From: Spirometra erinaceieuropaei | Taxonomy: Eukaryota > Platyhelminthes > Cestoda > Diphyllobothriidea > Diphyllobothriidae | Reading direction: 5' to 3' | DNA: 64,000 bases | NCBI GenBank assembly: GCA_902702965.1 | Contig: CACRXP010000151.1 | Coordinates: 89,662-153,661, forward strand | Shown: piece by piece, positions 36,501 through 48,800 of the stretch | How positions within the stretch are numbered: position 1 is the first letter of the stretch | How the letters are laid out: the number at the start of each line of letters is the position of its first letter | Notes under the pieces: generated by a model | What the model was told of the DNA's origin: nothing | What the model saw: only the letters and a program-made list of their open reading frames with translations | Databases searched by the model: none | Translations under genes and position numbers: made by a program

Positions 36501-39500
36501 TGTGTCCCCTCTCTCCCCCTCAGGCAGGACACCGGAATAGGAGCCCTCGTAATACAGGTGACTTTGTGCATAATTCTACGGAAGGTATTCTTAGGGCGGG
36601 GTTAAGGTTAGCGTTAAGGTTGTAGTCATGGTTAGGGTTAGGACACAGAAACGAGTTCCATTTCTGGAATTTAGCGCAAGGCCATCTGTATTACGGGGGA
36701 GTGGGAACGTTCCCACTCTCGTGTGTTGCAGGGAGGGAGGGGGACGCATAAACAACCCCTACCCAAGCTTAAGTGACTAAGGGCAAAACAGCTTGGTAAG
36801 TTATGACAGTGGGCGCTCACCGATCAGGTTAAGGAACATACTCGTTCCGTTGTGCCTTGGGTCTCACACTGGAACCCTCGCAGGCACTCGCACAGCGACT
36901 AGTAATAGACGTAGTTGAGATGGTGATGACGGCTGATAAGCCAGAAATGGCCATCCGGTCTCCCTTGTCTTTTTCAGCACCATCTCAGCTTGATAAGTAC
37001 TATCAGTCCTCACAATTGATCCCTGCCCACTCGCAGCGACTTAGGTTTACAAGCTCATGAGTAGCTGCCACCGTCTTTCCGGGGAGCTGTGAGTGCAGTG
37101 CGTTCACAATGACTTACTTTAAACCCTCCGATGAGCCAACTACCTGTTCATCCGGCTGTATGGGCCTGATCAGTTTATAGGAGTCAGTTATCTTCACTGA
37201 CTTGGACGACTTTGTCAAAGACACTTTCGATCTCATAAATATGCTACAATACTACTGAGTACGCCTCTGCTCAGTCGGGAGCGCCTAAATTTGATTTAGC
37301 CGCATCATTTACGCCTATTCGATGCATACAATTGGTAATTCGTCAAATGGAGATGCAAAGATGGCGTTCTAATGATCTAGGCATGAAATCTTTCTGGCCC
37401 TTTGAGTTACCAGTCAACGAACTAGGTCATTTGACTTCGTGACCACTAATATTAGTCTATTTTGATCCTTAGGACTTAGTAACCTCGCGGCCTCCCCATA
37501 GTTGCCTTTGCTCTTCTGTCACCTCTTTCTCCCCCCACGCCCGAATTCGGCCGAACCTCCGTTGCAGAAAGTTTTAGTTTTAATCGTTCTATGCAGCGAC
37601 AAATATGCTGACAGGATTTTCCTAGAATCATGTTAGACTCTTCCCCTTTCGTTTACTTTAGGCTGGCACCATCGTGTCTTCTGTTTACCGGTATGTGGTA
37701 GAAGACAACGCCTGGACGGTTGGGGCAGACATGTTACAACCGCGTGCGCGTCATGCCTCGGTTGCCATCTTGAACTCCTTACTCTTCGTCTTTGGTGGAG
37801 TAACCATATCGTCACGTTCTGATGCCGCCGCCGTTGCATCGCGTCTCGAAGAGGCAGACTCAGTGGCTGGTAATCTGTCGGAAAATGCGGACGCTGCTGA
37901 CATCTTTGATGCCAGCGCCGTGCCTGATCTGTCACTAGTGGAGACGATCGACTGCTACGATGTCCGACTCGACCGCTGGACTACAGTTGGCCGCTGTCGC
38001 TCCCCGAGACAGGGCTCTTCCGTTGTGGTTATCTCGAACACCCCCTCCACGCCTTCAGATGATTTTTGCCCACTGCCAACTCACAAAGACAGCTGGCATG
38101 CCTCAGAGATTGATCAGTACTTAGGTATCTTCCCACCCCGCACCATATATATATATATCAACTGGAGCGAAAATGCGCGCCCCAGAGATAAATGAGAAGA
38201 GTCGATCACGGGAACCATAGGTTTAATGGCCTGACGTCTCGAAAGCAGAGAAGCTTCCATCGTCGGAGGTGTGTTCTGTACAGCGCCTCACAGTATTCAT
38301 GGGTGCTGAGCATGCCGGCGTGCTGTAATTCCTACTGCTATCCCTGCGGGATTCACCGCATGGGGGAAGGATTTAATTGCTGTCATGCTGGTCGACGTCT
38401 TTCCCCCTCCCCTCGTCGAATATTAGATATATGGGCCACGCACAACAAATGTGGGCAATGCAGACGAGGTCAATGACCGCTACCATCCAACACCGCATCC
38501 CGACGAGGAGAGGGAGAAAGACATCGACCAGCATGACAGCAATTAACTTCTCCCCCCCATGCAATGCATCCCACAGGGATAGCAGTAGGAATTACAGCAC
38601 GCCGGCATGCTCAGCACCCATAAATACTGTGAGGCGCTGTACAGAACCCACCTCCGACGATGGAAGCTCGTCTGCTTTCCAGACGTCAGGCAATTAAACC
38701 TATGGTCCCCGATGCATATGCATGTATACACTTCATATTACTCGTAGTACAACTTGTTTGTAGAATGGGCATTACGTGGTTATTCCGCAGCAGTCGGTTG
38801 TCTCCGACCCAAATATTCTTTGAAATTTCGGTTCTGACCCTTAAAAGTCATTTCCCGGCGACTTAACTCATGTCCTGCACTGAATAATTTCTAAAATTAA
38901 TAACTTGATTATTCTCTGGAGTTCATATACCAGAAACCGCATACAGAACGCTGGGGGTCCCACCGAAGAGCCGAATCCATCGCATATGTGTCACACAGCG
39001 GCAGAATATCGGCGAAACACGTGTCTGGGCTTTTAGTTAGTACCTATGTCGGGAGTACGGTATAATACGTTCGATGTGTATATGTATATACACGGGTAGG
39101 GGTGGGGGAGGGGGAGGGGGAGACGCTCACCGACCGTTTTACGGAACTCATTCGTTCCGTTGTGCCTTAAGGGCTCTCTCTCGAGCCCAACCAGCAGCCG
39201 CACAGCGGCGCGTGATATAGGCGGAATAGCATTACCGACAAAGACAAGGGAGACTGAAATGGCCACTTCTGGCTTATTGGCCGTCGTCAACCAGTCATTC
39301 CCAATCCCGAAGTGTGGAACACGTGGGGCCCAATCCCGTGACCTGTTAGTTAGAAGTCCAACGCCACCAACCACTGAGTCACGGGCTCGTTGTCCTGTCG
39401 GCTGCGATCGGGGATATACATTGGTAGGTAATGGTATTCTGCCCATATCATGCGCCACTGTGCGGTTGCTGGTTGGAATCGAGAGAGAGAGCCCCAAGGC

Positions 39501-42500
39501 ACAACGGGATGAGTGCGTCCCGTAAAACGATCGGGGAGCCCTCCCCACCCCTCCCATTGTATATTTCAGTTGATGTCTTTTAACAATTACAAACGTGCCA
39601 TCAAAATAACGCACCCATAATTGGGGATTAACTAGTAATAGGGCGATAGTCTCTGATTTCTGCATCGTCACTTCTGCGAGAAAGCCAGAGATCGGTGATT
39701 CCATAGGGGCTCCCATCAGCTGTTGGTAGTATCCCTGTGCAAGGGAAAAGTTCGTTTCCAGACCTAGGTCCGAGGGTTCTAGCAAAACAGATGCAGGAAT
39801 ATCTGTGTCGTAGGACTGAAGACGTTCTTCAGTACATTTTCTTGCTAAATTCTGTGGTATGGGTGTAATTGGAGAGACGACATCAAAGGATACCATTATT
39901 TCATCTGCTGCGATTCTCAGGGGAGAACGGACATTTCTGGAAATATAAGTATAAGGAATCGGACTTTTTGGGGATGAAACAACGTTTTATTGCGTAAGTT
40001 GCCATAAACGGTTTCCCAGCTCGTCAAAAATACGGGCAATTTGAAAATATGCATGTATATGCATTTAGGGAGTACGGACAAAAACAAGGGAGACTAGAAT
40101 GCCTATTTTCAGCTTACTAGTCGTAGTCAGCCAGACATACCCAATCCCAGAGTTGCGGCATCTGAGATTCAAACCCACGTCCTTTGGTTATCGAACTGTC
40201 GTACAGCAGATGTACTATCTCATGAACTATCGACCGAAATCCTGAAACGCATTTTTGTCTCGAAAGGATTACGTAAGTAGAGTTGTAATATGAATTGTCA
40301 TGCAGCGTAGTTCTAAGATATTTGCGTCACAACAGCATTTCGGCTTTTGAGTGAGCTTCTTTCCAGCCGCCTGCAAAACATACATTCTGTGAAAAATGAC
40401 TACCTAAGTAGTATGCATATTTCTATCGGCTTTCGATGCCCTTATAAATCCAATTATATTTTGCAGTAAACATGCAGGAAAGTATTCCTTCTTGTACTCA
40501 TTTGGTAGCAAACTACTTCTTCAAATTTTATATTCAAAGAAAGGGTATCTTTCATCCTAAAACTTTTTACTTACGAGATTTTTTAAGCTTAAAATGTCCA
40601 TCCATAGAGTATCGCATCAACACGTTCACTTGTGTTACTCATCAAGTATACAACTTGGTCCACATCCATTGCACTGGCACTGAGACCAGATGACGTGGGT
40701 GAGGCTGCAATGCCCACCCCCTCCTTGAATGTGGCTGTTATGGCATTCTCGCCAACATGAGATGAGCGGCCCGCAAATTGTCCGGTGCATGTGCCGTTAG
40801 GACCACTTCGTGTGCGTGTCACGCGTATTTGGGCTGTCAGACAGTGAAGCGACGCCCACCTCCGATTATCTTGGCATTGTCTTGCCTGAAAAAAACATGG
40901 TGGCCACGGGCGGGGAGTGTGCGGTAGGTGCTGTGCAAATCTGTCTCATTAATATTCGTGCACAAATCACCGCCGTTGGACCCACTCCTTGGGGGTGCAG
41001 TGGACATCGTCGCTTATGACGAGCGAATTGTCATAGGTGCGCCACCGTAAAATACTAAAGCGGATGTGTCATGAGCGGATTCTCAGTAATGGAAGTCCCG
41101 GAAAGAACCAGCATTCTCATTATCCACTCCACCCTGAGGCCGATACATCCATGTTGGAACGGCCACTGTGAGGATGGGTGACGAGCAGTTGCTCAAATGG
41201 TTATTTAACAGCGACGTCCCTAGGGGTGTTCGCAGATTGGATGCACTGAAGCGTCATTACACGGATACACTAGATTTCGCTCAAGCATTCGCAGATCAAT
41301 CGTGAGACTTGGGAAAACCTCGCGCAGACTGGACAGCCGTGGTGCACTGTCGCAAAACTTGAACCACAGTTTGCAAAGCCTTTCCCTTGTAAGGGGCTAA
41401 AACGAAGAGGGAAAACACAGATCTCGAATTCCACGGATCCTCGCTGTAAAAGCCGATTAAAATGCTCGAATTGCCAACCGCTGTTCAGAGCACGCATCAG
41501 AGCCGTCCGGCATCCTAGGCTCCACCATCATATGAGGCCCTCAATTAGCCACTCCCCTCACAGCGTGGTCAAAAACAGCAACTACTCAGACGTAAACTCA
41601 TCCATCAACTCTGTCATTCTCCCCACCGCTGCCAAAAGCACCAGCGGCAATTTGGACTCAGTTTTAACTTGTTCCGTTACGGCCGCGCATCCAGATCACG
41701 CATCAACCTTGTCAGTCACTTACGGACTCATCACGCTATGACATTCGAATCAGCGCCACTGCCCTCAACATCCACTTGCCTACACTGTCCCATGGCATTC
41801 AGTTATTCTACGCGCCCATTCAAGTATTTGCACATCCATAAAAACCCTGGGTAAAACACTACGCTCCAGACTGTATCACGACACCTTGTCCTGCCCTCAT
41901 ACCTCCCAACCCTCTGGCTACACACCAACCTACTTCACTGCACGGGCATACGTAACAGAGCACTGCGATTCACTTTGCCAGCACCGGTATGGCGAAGGAA
42001 GGGTCGCATTCAAGAACATGCACTTAAGTGTAACTCGGTATGTGCAATGGGTGTGTGTGTGCGCGTGATAAACGCAGACGGGCTGTTCAGCCCTGCGTCC
42101 ACTTCCATCGTCAGCCAGTTGACAGCCTGTTGGCACCTGGGAGAGGGAAGGGAGGAAGGACGACACTGGGATAGCCATCTCTAAGCTAGTTCATGCATGG
42201 CCAAGTGGTGGTTTTTGGTTGGATCTCCTTTCAGTCGCCTTCGTAATTCACACTTGCGGGGTAAATCAGTACTTGGATGGTGTGTTTCTTGTCCGGTTTT
42301 CAGTGCATGCTCGGTATTTCATCTGAAAGAGCCGCCGTTCTCATTACTTTGCTATTTCATCATTTTATTTGTTTGCAGTTTATTTTTGTTACTATTTCAT
42401 CGTATTGCTTCGTTTTTTATTTGTGGGAAGGGAATATCATAGTTTTCAAAGCTTTCCAAGGTTTTTCTACATACCTCTTAGTAACATGGGCGTTACCAGT

Positions 42501-45500
42501 TCCGTTTAAGGTTTCAAAACTGCGCTTTTTGCACTAGCAGTCCAAAGCGATCGCCTCGTTAGTAAATGTGCACGTGTTAAATGAGGGTTTTAGAACCCGA
42601 AAGTTATCTTTTTAAAATTACAGACTGTAAATTACTATGTGTTACGTAACTCACGAAATGTGCGTAAATGTACGATAAATCCCGAATTAATAGGAGACTG
42701 GCCCAGCCAAATCGACCAAAACTCCTACTTAATGGCGAAAAACCTTCATGTAGATGAAAACGTCGGAGAAACATTGAAAGTAATATTACTTTGGCCAGAA
42801 ATAACCATTTTTAGTTAAAAACGGGAATGCAGAAAACACTAAGAATCACTTCAAATTAGCTAGCTCCATTTGTCGAAATACTTAAGTCATGTCACCAAAA
42901 TTAACTGCATGAGCAAAATAACATCTAATTAAAAGATTGTTTACGAGTTTCCTTCAAGAATGAGTCTACTATAAGCATGGCAGCCAGTCAACTGCTTAGT
43001 GTGTGTTTATGTGCTCTGAAGTGGAATTAGGAGAACTCGACACATTTTCTCCCTTTTTGCATTATCCGCGATGCGGCTGACGGGGAGTCCGCCCTATTTT
43101 GTGCATAGGAACATGATGAAAATAAGTAATTCCATAAAGACACGAGTTGACAGGCCGGTCAGTCGCTAAAATTGGGATAGAATTGGCAGATGCACCCATA
43201 AGCATTCCATTTTCTGTGAATAAAGAGGGCTTTTCTTCCGAAGGCGGAGTCCGTCTTGTTTCCTAGCATCTTTGAATACTTTGCGGTTTTAACTGTTTTT
43301 CGTCGACTGCCTGCAAAAGTAAGCTTTGCAGTTTTTCTATCAAAACAGTTCTTCAATGCTTTTACTTGTGCTGTGGGTTTTTAGGGTTGTACAACTAATT
43401 AGCCTGCGGTATACTTCTATAATAATTCAGTAACCTCATGATGCCGGCTTTCGAAAGAACTTCCTTCTGGCTGCATGCGAAAACTATACTCTGTAAAAAA
43501 TGACCACTTAAGTAGCACGCAATTTTCTCTTTGATTTTTGATGCCTCTAAAAGTCCAATTACATTTCACGGAAAACATGCACAAAATATTTATTCTTTTG
43601 CTCATTCGGTAAAAAAATTACGTCTTCTTGCAATTTTATACTCGAAGGAAGGATATAATTCGGTTTTCAAAAACTTCAAATTCCCGAATAATTTTGAACC
43701 CGCTCTGCCGTCCCATTTCCATTCAGGGTTTCCAAACTGCAAGCCCTGCATTTGGAGGAGACCATATGGGGTTCATGAAATTTAGCATTAGATTTGATCC
43801 ATATTGTTAACTTTACGAGCCACATTGGTAAATGCATAGACATGACGTTTTATGAAAGGACATTTCAGGGTATTAAAAAGTCTCACATTTAGAAACTTGT
43901 TTAAAACCGAACTATGTCCTTTCTTCGAGTATGAAATTGAAAAAAGACGTTATTTTCTACTGAATGAGCAAAAGAACGAATATTTTTGTGCGTGTTTTCC
44001 ATGAAATATGATTGGACTTTTAGAGGCATCAAAAATCAAAGAGAAAATTGCGTGCTACTTAAGTGGTCATTTTTTACCGAGCATAGTTTTCGTATGCAGC
44101 CGGAAGGAAGTTCTTTCGAAAGCCGGCATCCTGAGGTAGCTGAATTATTATAGGATTATACTGCAGGTGGATAAGTTTTACAACCCTACTTAATTAATCT
44201 TTTCGAAACGAAAACACATTTCGGAATTTCATTTGACATTTCATGAGTTTGCTCACCAACTGTACAAGTCACCGTCCCTGCATCTATTCTGCTGCGGGAC
44301 ACGCGGTGGACATCGTCGGGTTAAACGATCGAACATTTTGATTTGAAAAAAGGAGGTCTTTTGGCCTCTAAATCATTCACACATTCCCGTATTAAATCAG
44401 AAACAATCGGCTGTTGCGCATGCACCGCGGAGTTTACAAGTCACGCGCTGTGCGTTTCCCATTTAAACCATGTCTTGCAGTTTTTCATGCCATATAAGAA
44501 GAGGCGGTCTAGTATTCAAGACCTGTAACGGCTCATGGTTCACTTTGTTTACTCCAAAAACGGCACTATTAGATGTGCAGGTACTGTACCACCTGGTAAG
44601 TCGTTTCAACGTTCCAAGATCTCTTAACATCTACAACCGTTTTAAGTCCGACAGATGTCCATCCCTCAGATGATGCCATCTCGACGGGACTTAATTTCCT
44701 GCAAGATAAGTACAAAACCTGAGTGTTCTGTGCATGCTTTTTGCAAAGTATGAATGGATTCACACTGAGGTGGAGAAGCAGCAGAGCTATGTGCACCACT
44801 TGCGTTGAACTTTCCAGCCAGCGTAATTTTCGACAGCTGGAAAAGTTTCTACCTAGAAGCCAGTATTCTGGTTTATATGAAATGACCTGGCACAATGTTG
44901 TATGACAATCTATAATCAATTGTGTAATTCATATTGACCCAACTGTGAAAAACTCGGCGCCTCTGTTGGATTTGAACCCACGCAATAAGGGGAAGGTTTT
45001 AGTACAGCAAACGCTCTAACCGCCTGAGCTACGAGGCCCCGCCGGACGACGCGAGTTTAATCACATTTGGGTCAAGTTACCCGCCCAACCTACTGCAACG
45101 TCTGGAATCCACCAAATCTGATGCAGTAAGTTGACTGCCCAAGTAGGATTTCCTAAGTAATTCACCTAGAATCCACCAGATGACTACCAGGCTCGCGTAA
45201 TTCATTGATATTTTGGCAGATTTTGATTAATTCATATTGACCCAACCGTGAAAAAATCGGCGCCTCGGTGGGATTCGAACCCACGCAGTAATTATTCAAA
45301 ATCTGCCAAAATATCAATGAATTGTGTAATTGTTTGCCATACTAACAACACAGGGTATTAGCAAAAAGCCCAGACACGCGTGCCTCGCCGATCTTGTGCC
45401 GCTGCCTGACGCAGCTGTGAGGAGTTCAGCTCATCAGTGGGTCCCCCAGCTTTCCCCCTGTGTTTTCTGGTATATGAACTCCAGTTTCATTCTGTCTTGT

Positions 45501-45758
45501 TGAATTTCCGAGGAAATTAATGCGCGAACTTGGAGTAAATTCATTGGACTAAACCTTTTCAATCATATTCATATCAGCTTTCGGACCATGCCTGAAAAGG
45601 TCCGTTGCGAAGAATTTACTCCAAGTTCACGCATTAATTTCCTCGGAAACTAAACAAGGCAGAATCCATAATCACTGTCCTTTGTAAGTTAATACGGCGG
45701 CCTCTCTGCTGCATGTGAGATCCGGACACTTCACCTCCTTTGTGTGAAATGCTAGTAA

Positions 45759-45818
<60 letters not shown>

Positions 45819-48800
45819 ATGCCAGGTCCTGTATGTGACACTCGCAGACGAACTCCAGCTGTGAGCCACTGCACCCCCATCAAACAACTTACCAACTCAG
45901 ACAGTGTACTGAGGACTGAGAGTAGGAAGAGAGAATGAGGTCGACTGTCTCGGCGGATATTCTTCACTACAAAACAAATTGACACTTTTGAATCTGTCAC
46001 GGCACGCTGAAAGCCGTGTCTTGAAAGGTTGGCAACTGATGGGATAACTCGCAGTCAGCCCAGCTTGTTTGTGTGCAGTGACCGACTGTTGGTGTGGGAG
46101 TCAGGCTGCAGTGGTTTCTTCCTAATATGGCCTCAATATCACGCCCACCCAGTGGGACCCGAGCCGGTTTGGTGGCACACGCTAGGGTGCGGCTCCTTCC
46201 GCCACGCCAGCCACCTACGCCCTCTCTCGCCTCAAGTCTTCTCGACTCTGTCTTGACATCGGGCCCAGGTGGGGGAGGAGTACGGTAGATGGAGCGCAAT
46301 TTAGAGAGGTTGACTTGCGAGCCACCGTCCTTGCGTCGACCCTGCTTTAGAGCACATGGTGGACATCGTCGGCAACGACGATCGACCTGTTGTTGCAGTA
46401 TTTGAATTTACAAGTAGAAAAACGAGCTGGCAGCTTCTATTCAGCAAGCGTGGAGTCCATCGGTTGAGTCAGAAGTCGAAAGTCTGGTTAATAACAGGGA
46501 TAAGCACTGTGTTGAGACTCTGAGGTGAAGTGGAGGCCACACATTCTTCTAGACTCAATGACACTATGATGTGAATGACCGTTTAGTTACGTGACAGCCA
46601 TGGTCTCATCATTCTTATAACCTGCTCCACAACTATAAAGCCGTCTGTTCTTTTGACAGAAAAAAACCTGTGATTCAAACCCAAATTATCCGATCATTGA
46701 ACATTTCGAAGTCAAACGTTCACGGGCTCTTTACCTTATCCACTGTGATCGCGAATTTAAACTATGGTTGAAAGGGCGTTCACCAATCGGGTTACGAGCG
46801 TGCTTAAATTCGGGTTCAAATACCAGATTATTCAGAATTGGTGTTGAATATAGCTGATTATAAGCCGAAAATGGCCATCCCAGTCTCCTTCGTCTTTGTC
46901 GGTGTCCGTATGCGAATGCCTACCAGGGCTCTCGGTTGGGTCCCAGGGCGCAACGTGCCGAGCATATCTCGCAGTCTGTTCGGTGGACGACTTTCCTATG
47001 ATATGATAGTTCGATCATCGCTTACGACGATGTCCATCGCGCGCCCCACAGCACAGTTGGCGCAAGACGGCGACTTGCGCTGCAGCTACCACACTCTCTC
47101 ATCCCATACTCGCCGGACCCCCATGCGCAGGTCTGTTATAGTGATGACAACATCTACCACACCCTGTCTTCCCTCACCTAGTAGAAAGACAGGGTCTGGG
47201 CGGTCAAGGGTGAGCATCCCGTCTACGTGCGCCGCATACGACTTAGTCCACTGCACGATGTCCTGGGTTTTCACAAAATTAGGGACGATTCGGATCTCAC
47301 GTACATGAAGCGACGCTAGAAGAGGGCCACTGACCTCGACTCTTACTTTCCGAGCCAGTCACCCCCTCACAGGACAATTTAACCGTCGTTGCCTACCATG
47401 TCCATCGTGTGTTCCACAGCAGGATGGAAGCAGACATGGTGACTTGTGCGTGAGTTAGTTTATAGTGAGAGTGTGGTAATGTGGTCGTGTCTGCGGTGAT
47501 TTACCGCAGGTTTTTATTAATGTGCATGTGACCCAGTAGGCGAATGAATGTGCGTGGACAGTTGATGCGGATGCGCCGAGTGTATGTGGATGCCCCAGAC
47601 ACTGGTTTGCCAGTCTCTGTGCGACGGATTCGCAAGTGACCCAGTGGGCCGATGTGTGGGGCGAATGTGCGGGGGCAGTGTGGGCAGGATAGGTCGGGGG
47701 GGTGTCAGAGCCGGTTTCAACGGTGCTGGTTGTGCTCGTGGGCGCACTGGGCGACGGGATTGTGATTGAGCCAGGCATGGCGGGTGTGCGAGGCTTGTCG
47801 ATACTGCGTTGGATTCCGCTGTCGTGGATACGCCTGTGACCGAGTAGACCCACGCGGTGGATGAATGTGCATGCACGGTGAATGCGGATGCGACAAATGT
47901 ATGTTGGTGTTACAGGCACTGGTTCGCCAGTCACAGTGCGATGGATTTGCAAGTGACCTACCAGGCCGATGTGTGAGGTGGATGTGCAACCTCAGTACGG
48001 ACAGGTTGGGGCAGTCCACATCGCTGGAGCTGGCGGTGTTGGTAGTGGCGGTAATAGATGATGGGACGTCGGATGTCGTCCCATCGATGAGGAAAGTGCG
48101 AAAGGTCGTGGTTATATGGAGCTGGTCGCTGTGATTGACGCAGGCCTTGGAACAGAGCGGATAATGTCGCTGATTGATGGCAGCGAGGCCTTGACAGTCT
48201 GATTACTGGCGGCGCGAATGGTCGTCGTCGCGGATTTTGCGGCAGGGGCGAGAGTGAGTGAAGAAGTTGGCGTTGTCTGATCACTGGTGTATTGCGTCCG
48301 AAGGTGTCCTACGAGACCGATCCCCGCGTGGAATGTGAGTTGACAGCGCGGGCATGTTGAACGCAACTGACTGTTGATATTGGGGAGTCGAGGCACTTGA
48401 GACTTAAGTCTCCCTTTTGGCTTTGGCGGAGGCGATCCGACTTGCCCCGTAGATGGCTGCGCCAGTATTCACCTCTCTTCTGCATGCCGTTCGGTGCCGG
48501 GTTAGGTCTTTCCAGTTTGCCGGGTTGATCTGCAGGCCCTTCGTGGAAATTCTTAGACTGTCTTTGTGGCGCCGAACTTGATCTTGTCGACAAGAGCCCA
48601 TAGCGACATCTCCATAGAACAGTCGTTTGGGTAGCCGCTCATCGTCCGTCCGTGCGAGGTGGCCGCTCCAGCGCAGTTGCAGTTGCCTCAGCATGGTGTG
48701 GATGCTGAGGATTCCTGTCCGTTCCAGTGCTTCTGTATGCGGAGTCTGGTCTTGCCACCTCAACTTTATTATTCGTTGAAGACATCTGAGATGCAAATGA

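Larger units (their letters stand above)
34646..37661 (+). other. Kelch gene intron 5
   Basis: About 3 kb that holds two SINE-like copies (34890-35430), a short telomere-like and GTAATAC-type minisatellite stretch (36500-36740) and an inverted family-1 copy (36805-37060). Around 35630-35940 there is no recognisable gene. Confidence 0.7.

Noticed and set aside
38117..38122. GTACTT as the exon 6 donor of the kelch gene
   Set aside because: It leaves phase 2, whereas exon 7 needs phase 1; GTATCT at 38125 fits.
39033..39896. A 287-codon protein on the minus strand
   Set aside because: Only the first 110 or so codons are Penelope RT. The rest reads through the inverted-end SINE unit and the G-run.
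44956..45040. Functional tRNA-Tyr gene
   Set aside because: Mispaired anticodon stem, long variable region and a nearby partial duplicate favour a tRNA-derived repeat; kept only as tRNA-like.
45672..46000. His/Thr-rich proteins
   Set aside because: Translation of the (TG)n microsatellite.
47455..48400. Host multi-zinc-finger gene
   Set aside because: The fingers directly follow an RTE RT C-terminus in the same orientation, and the pattern recurs as a repeat at 54895 and 41080.
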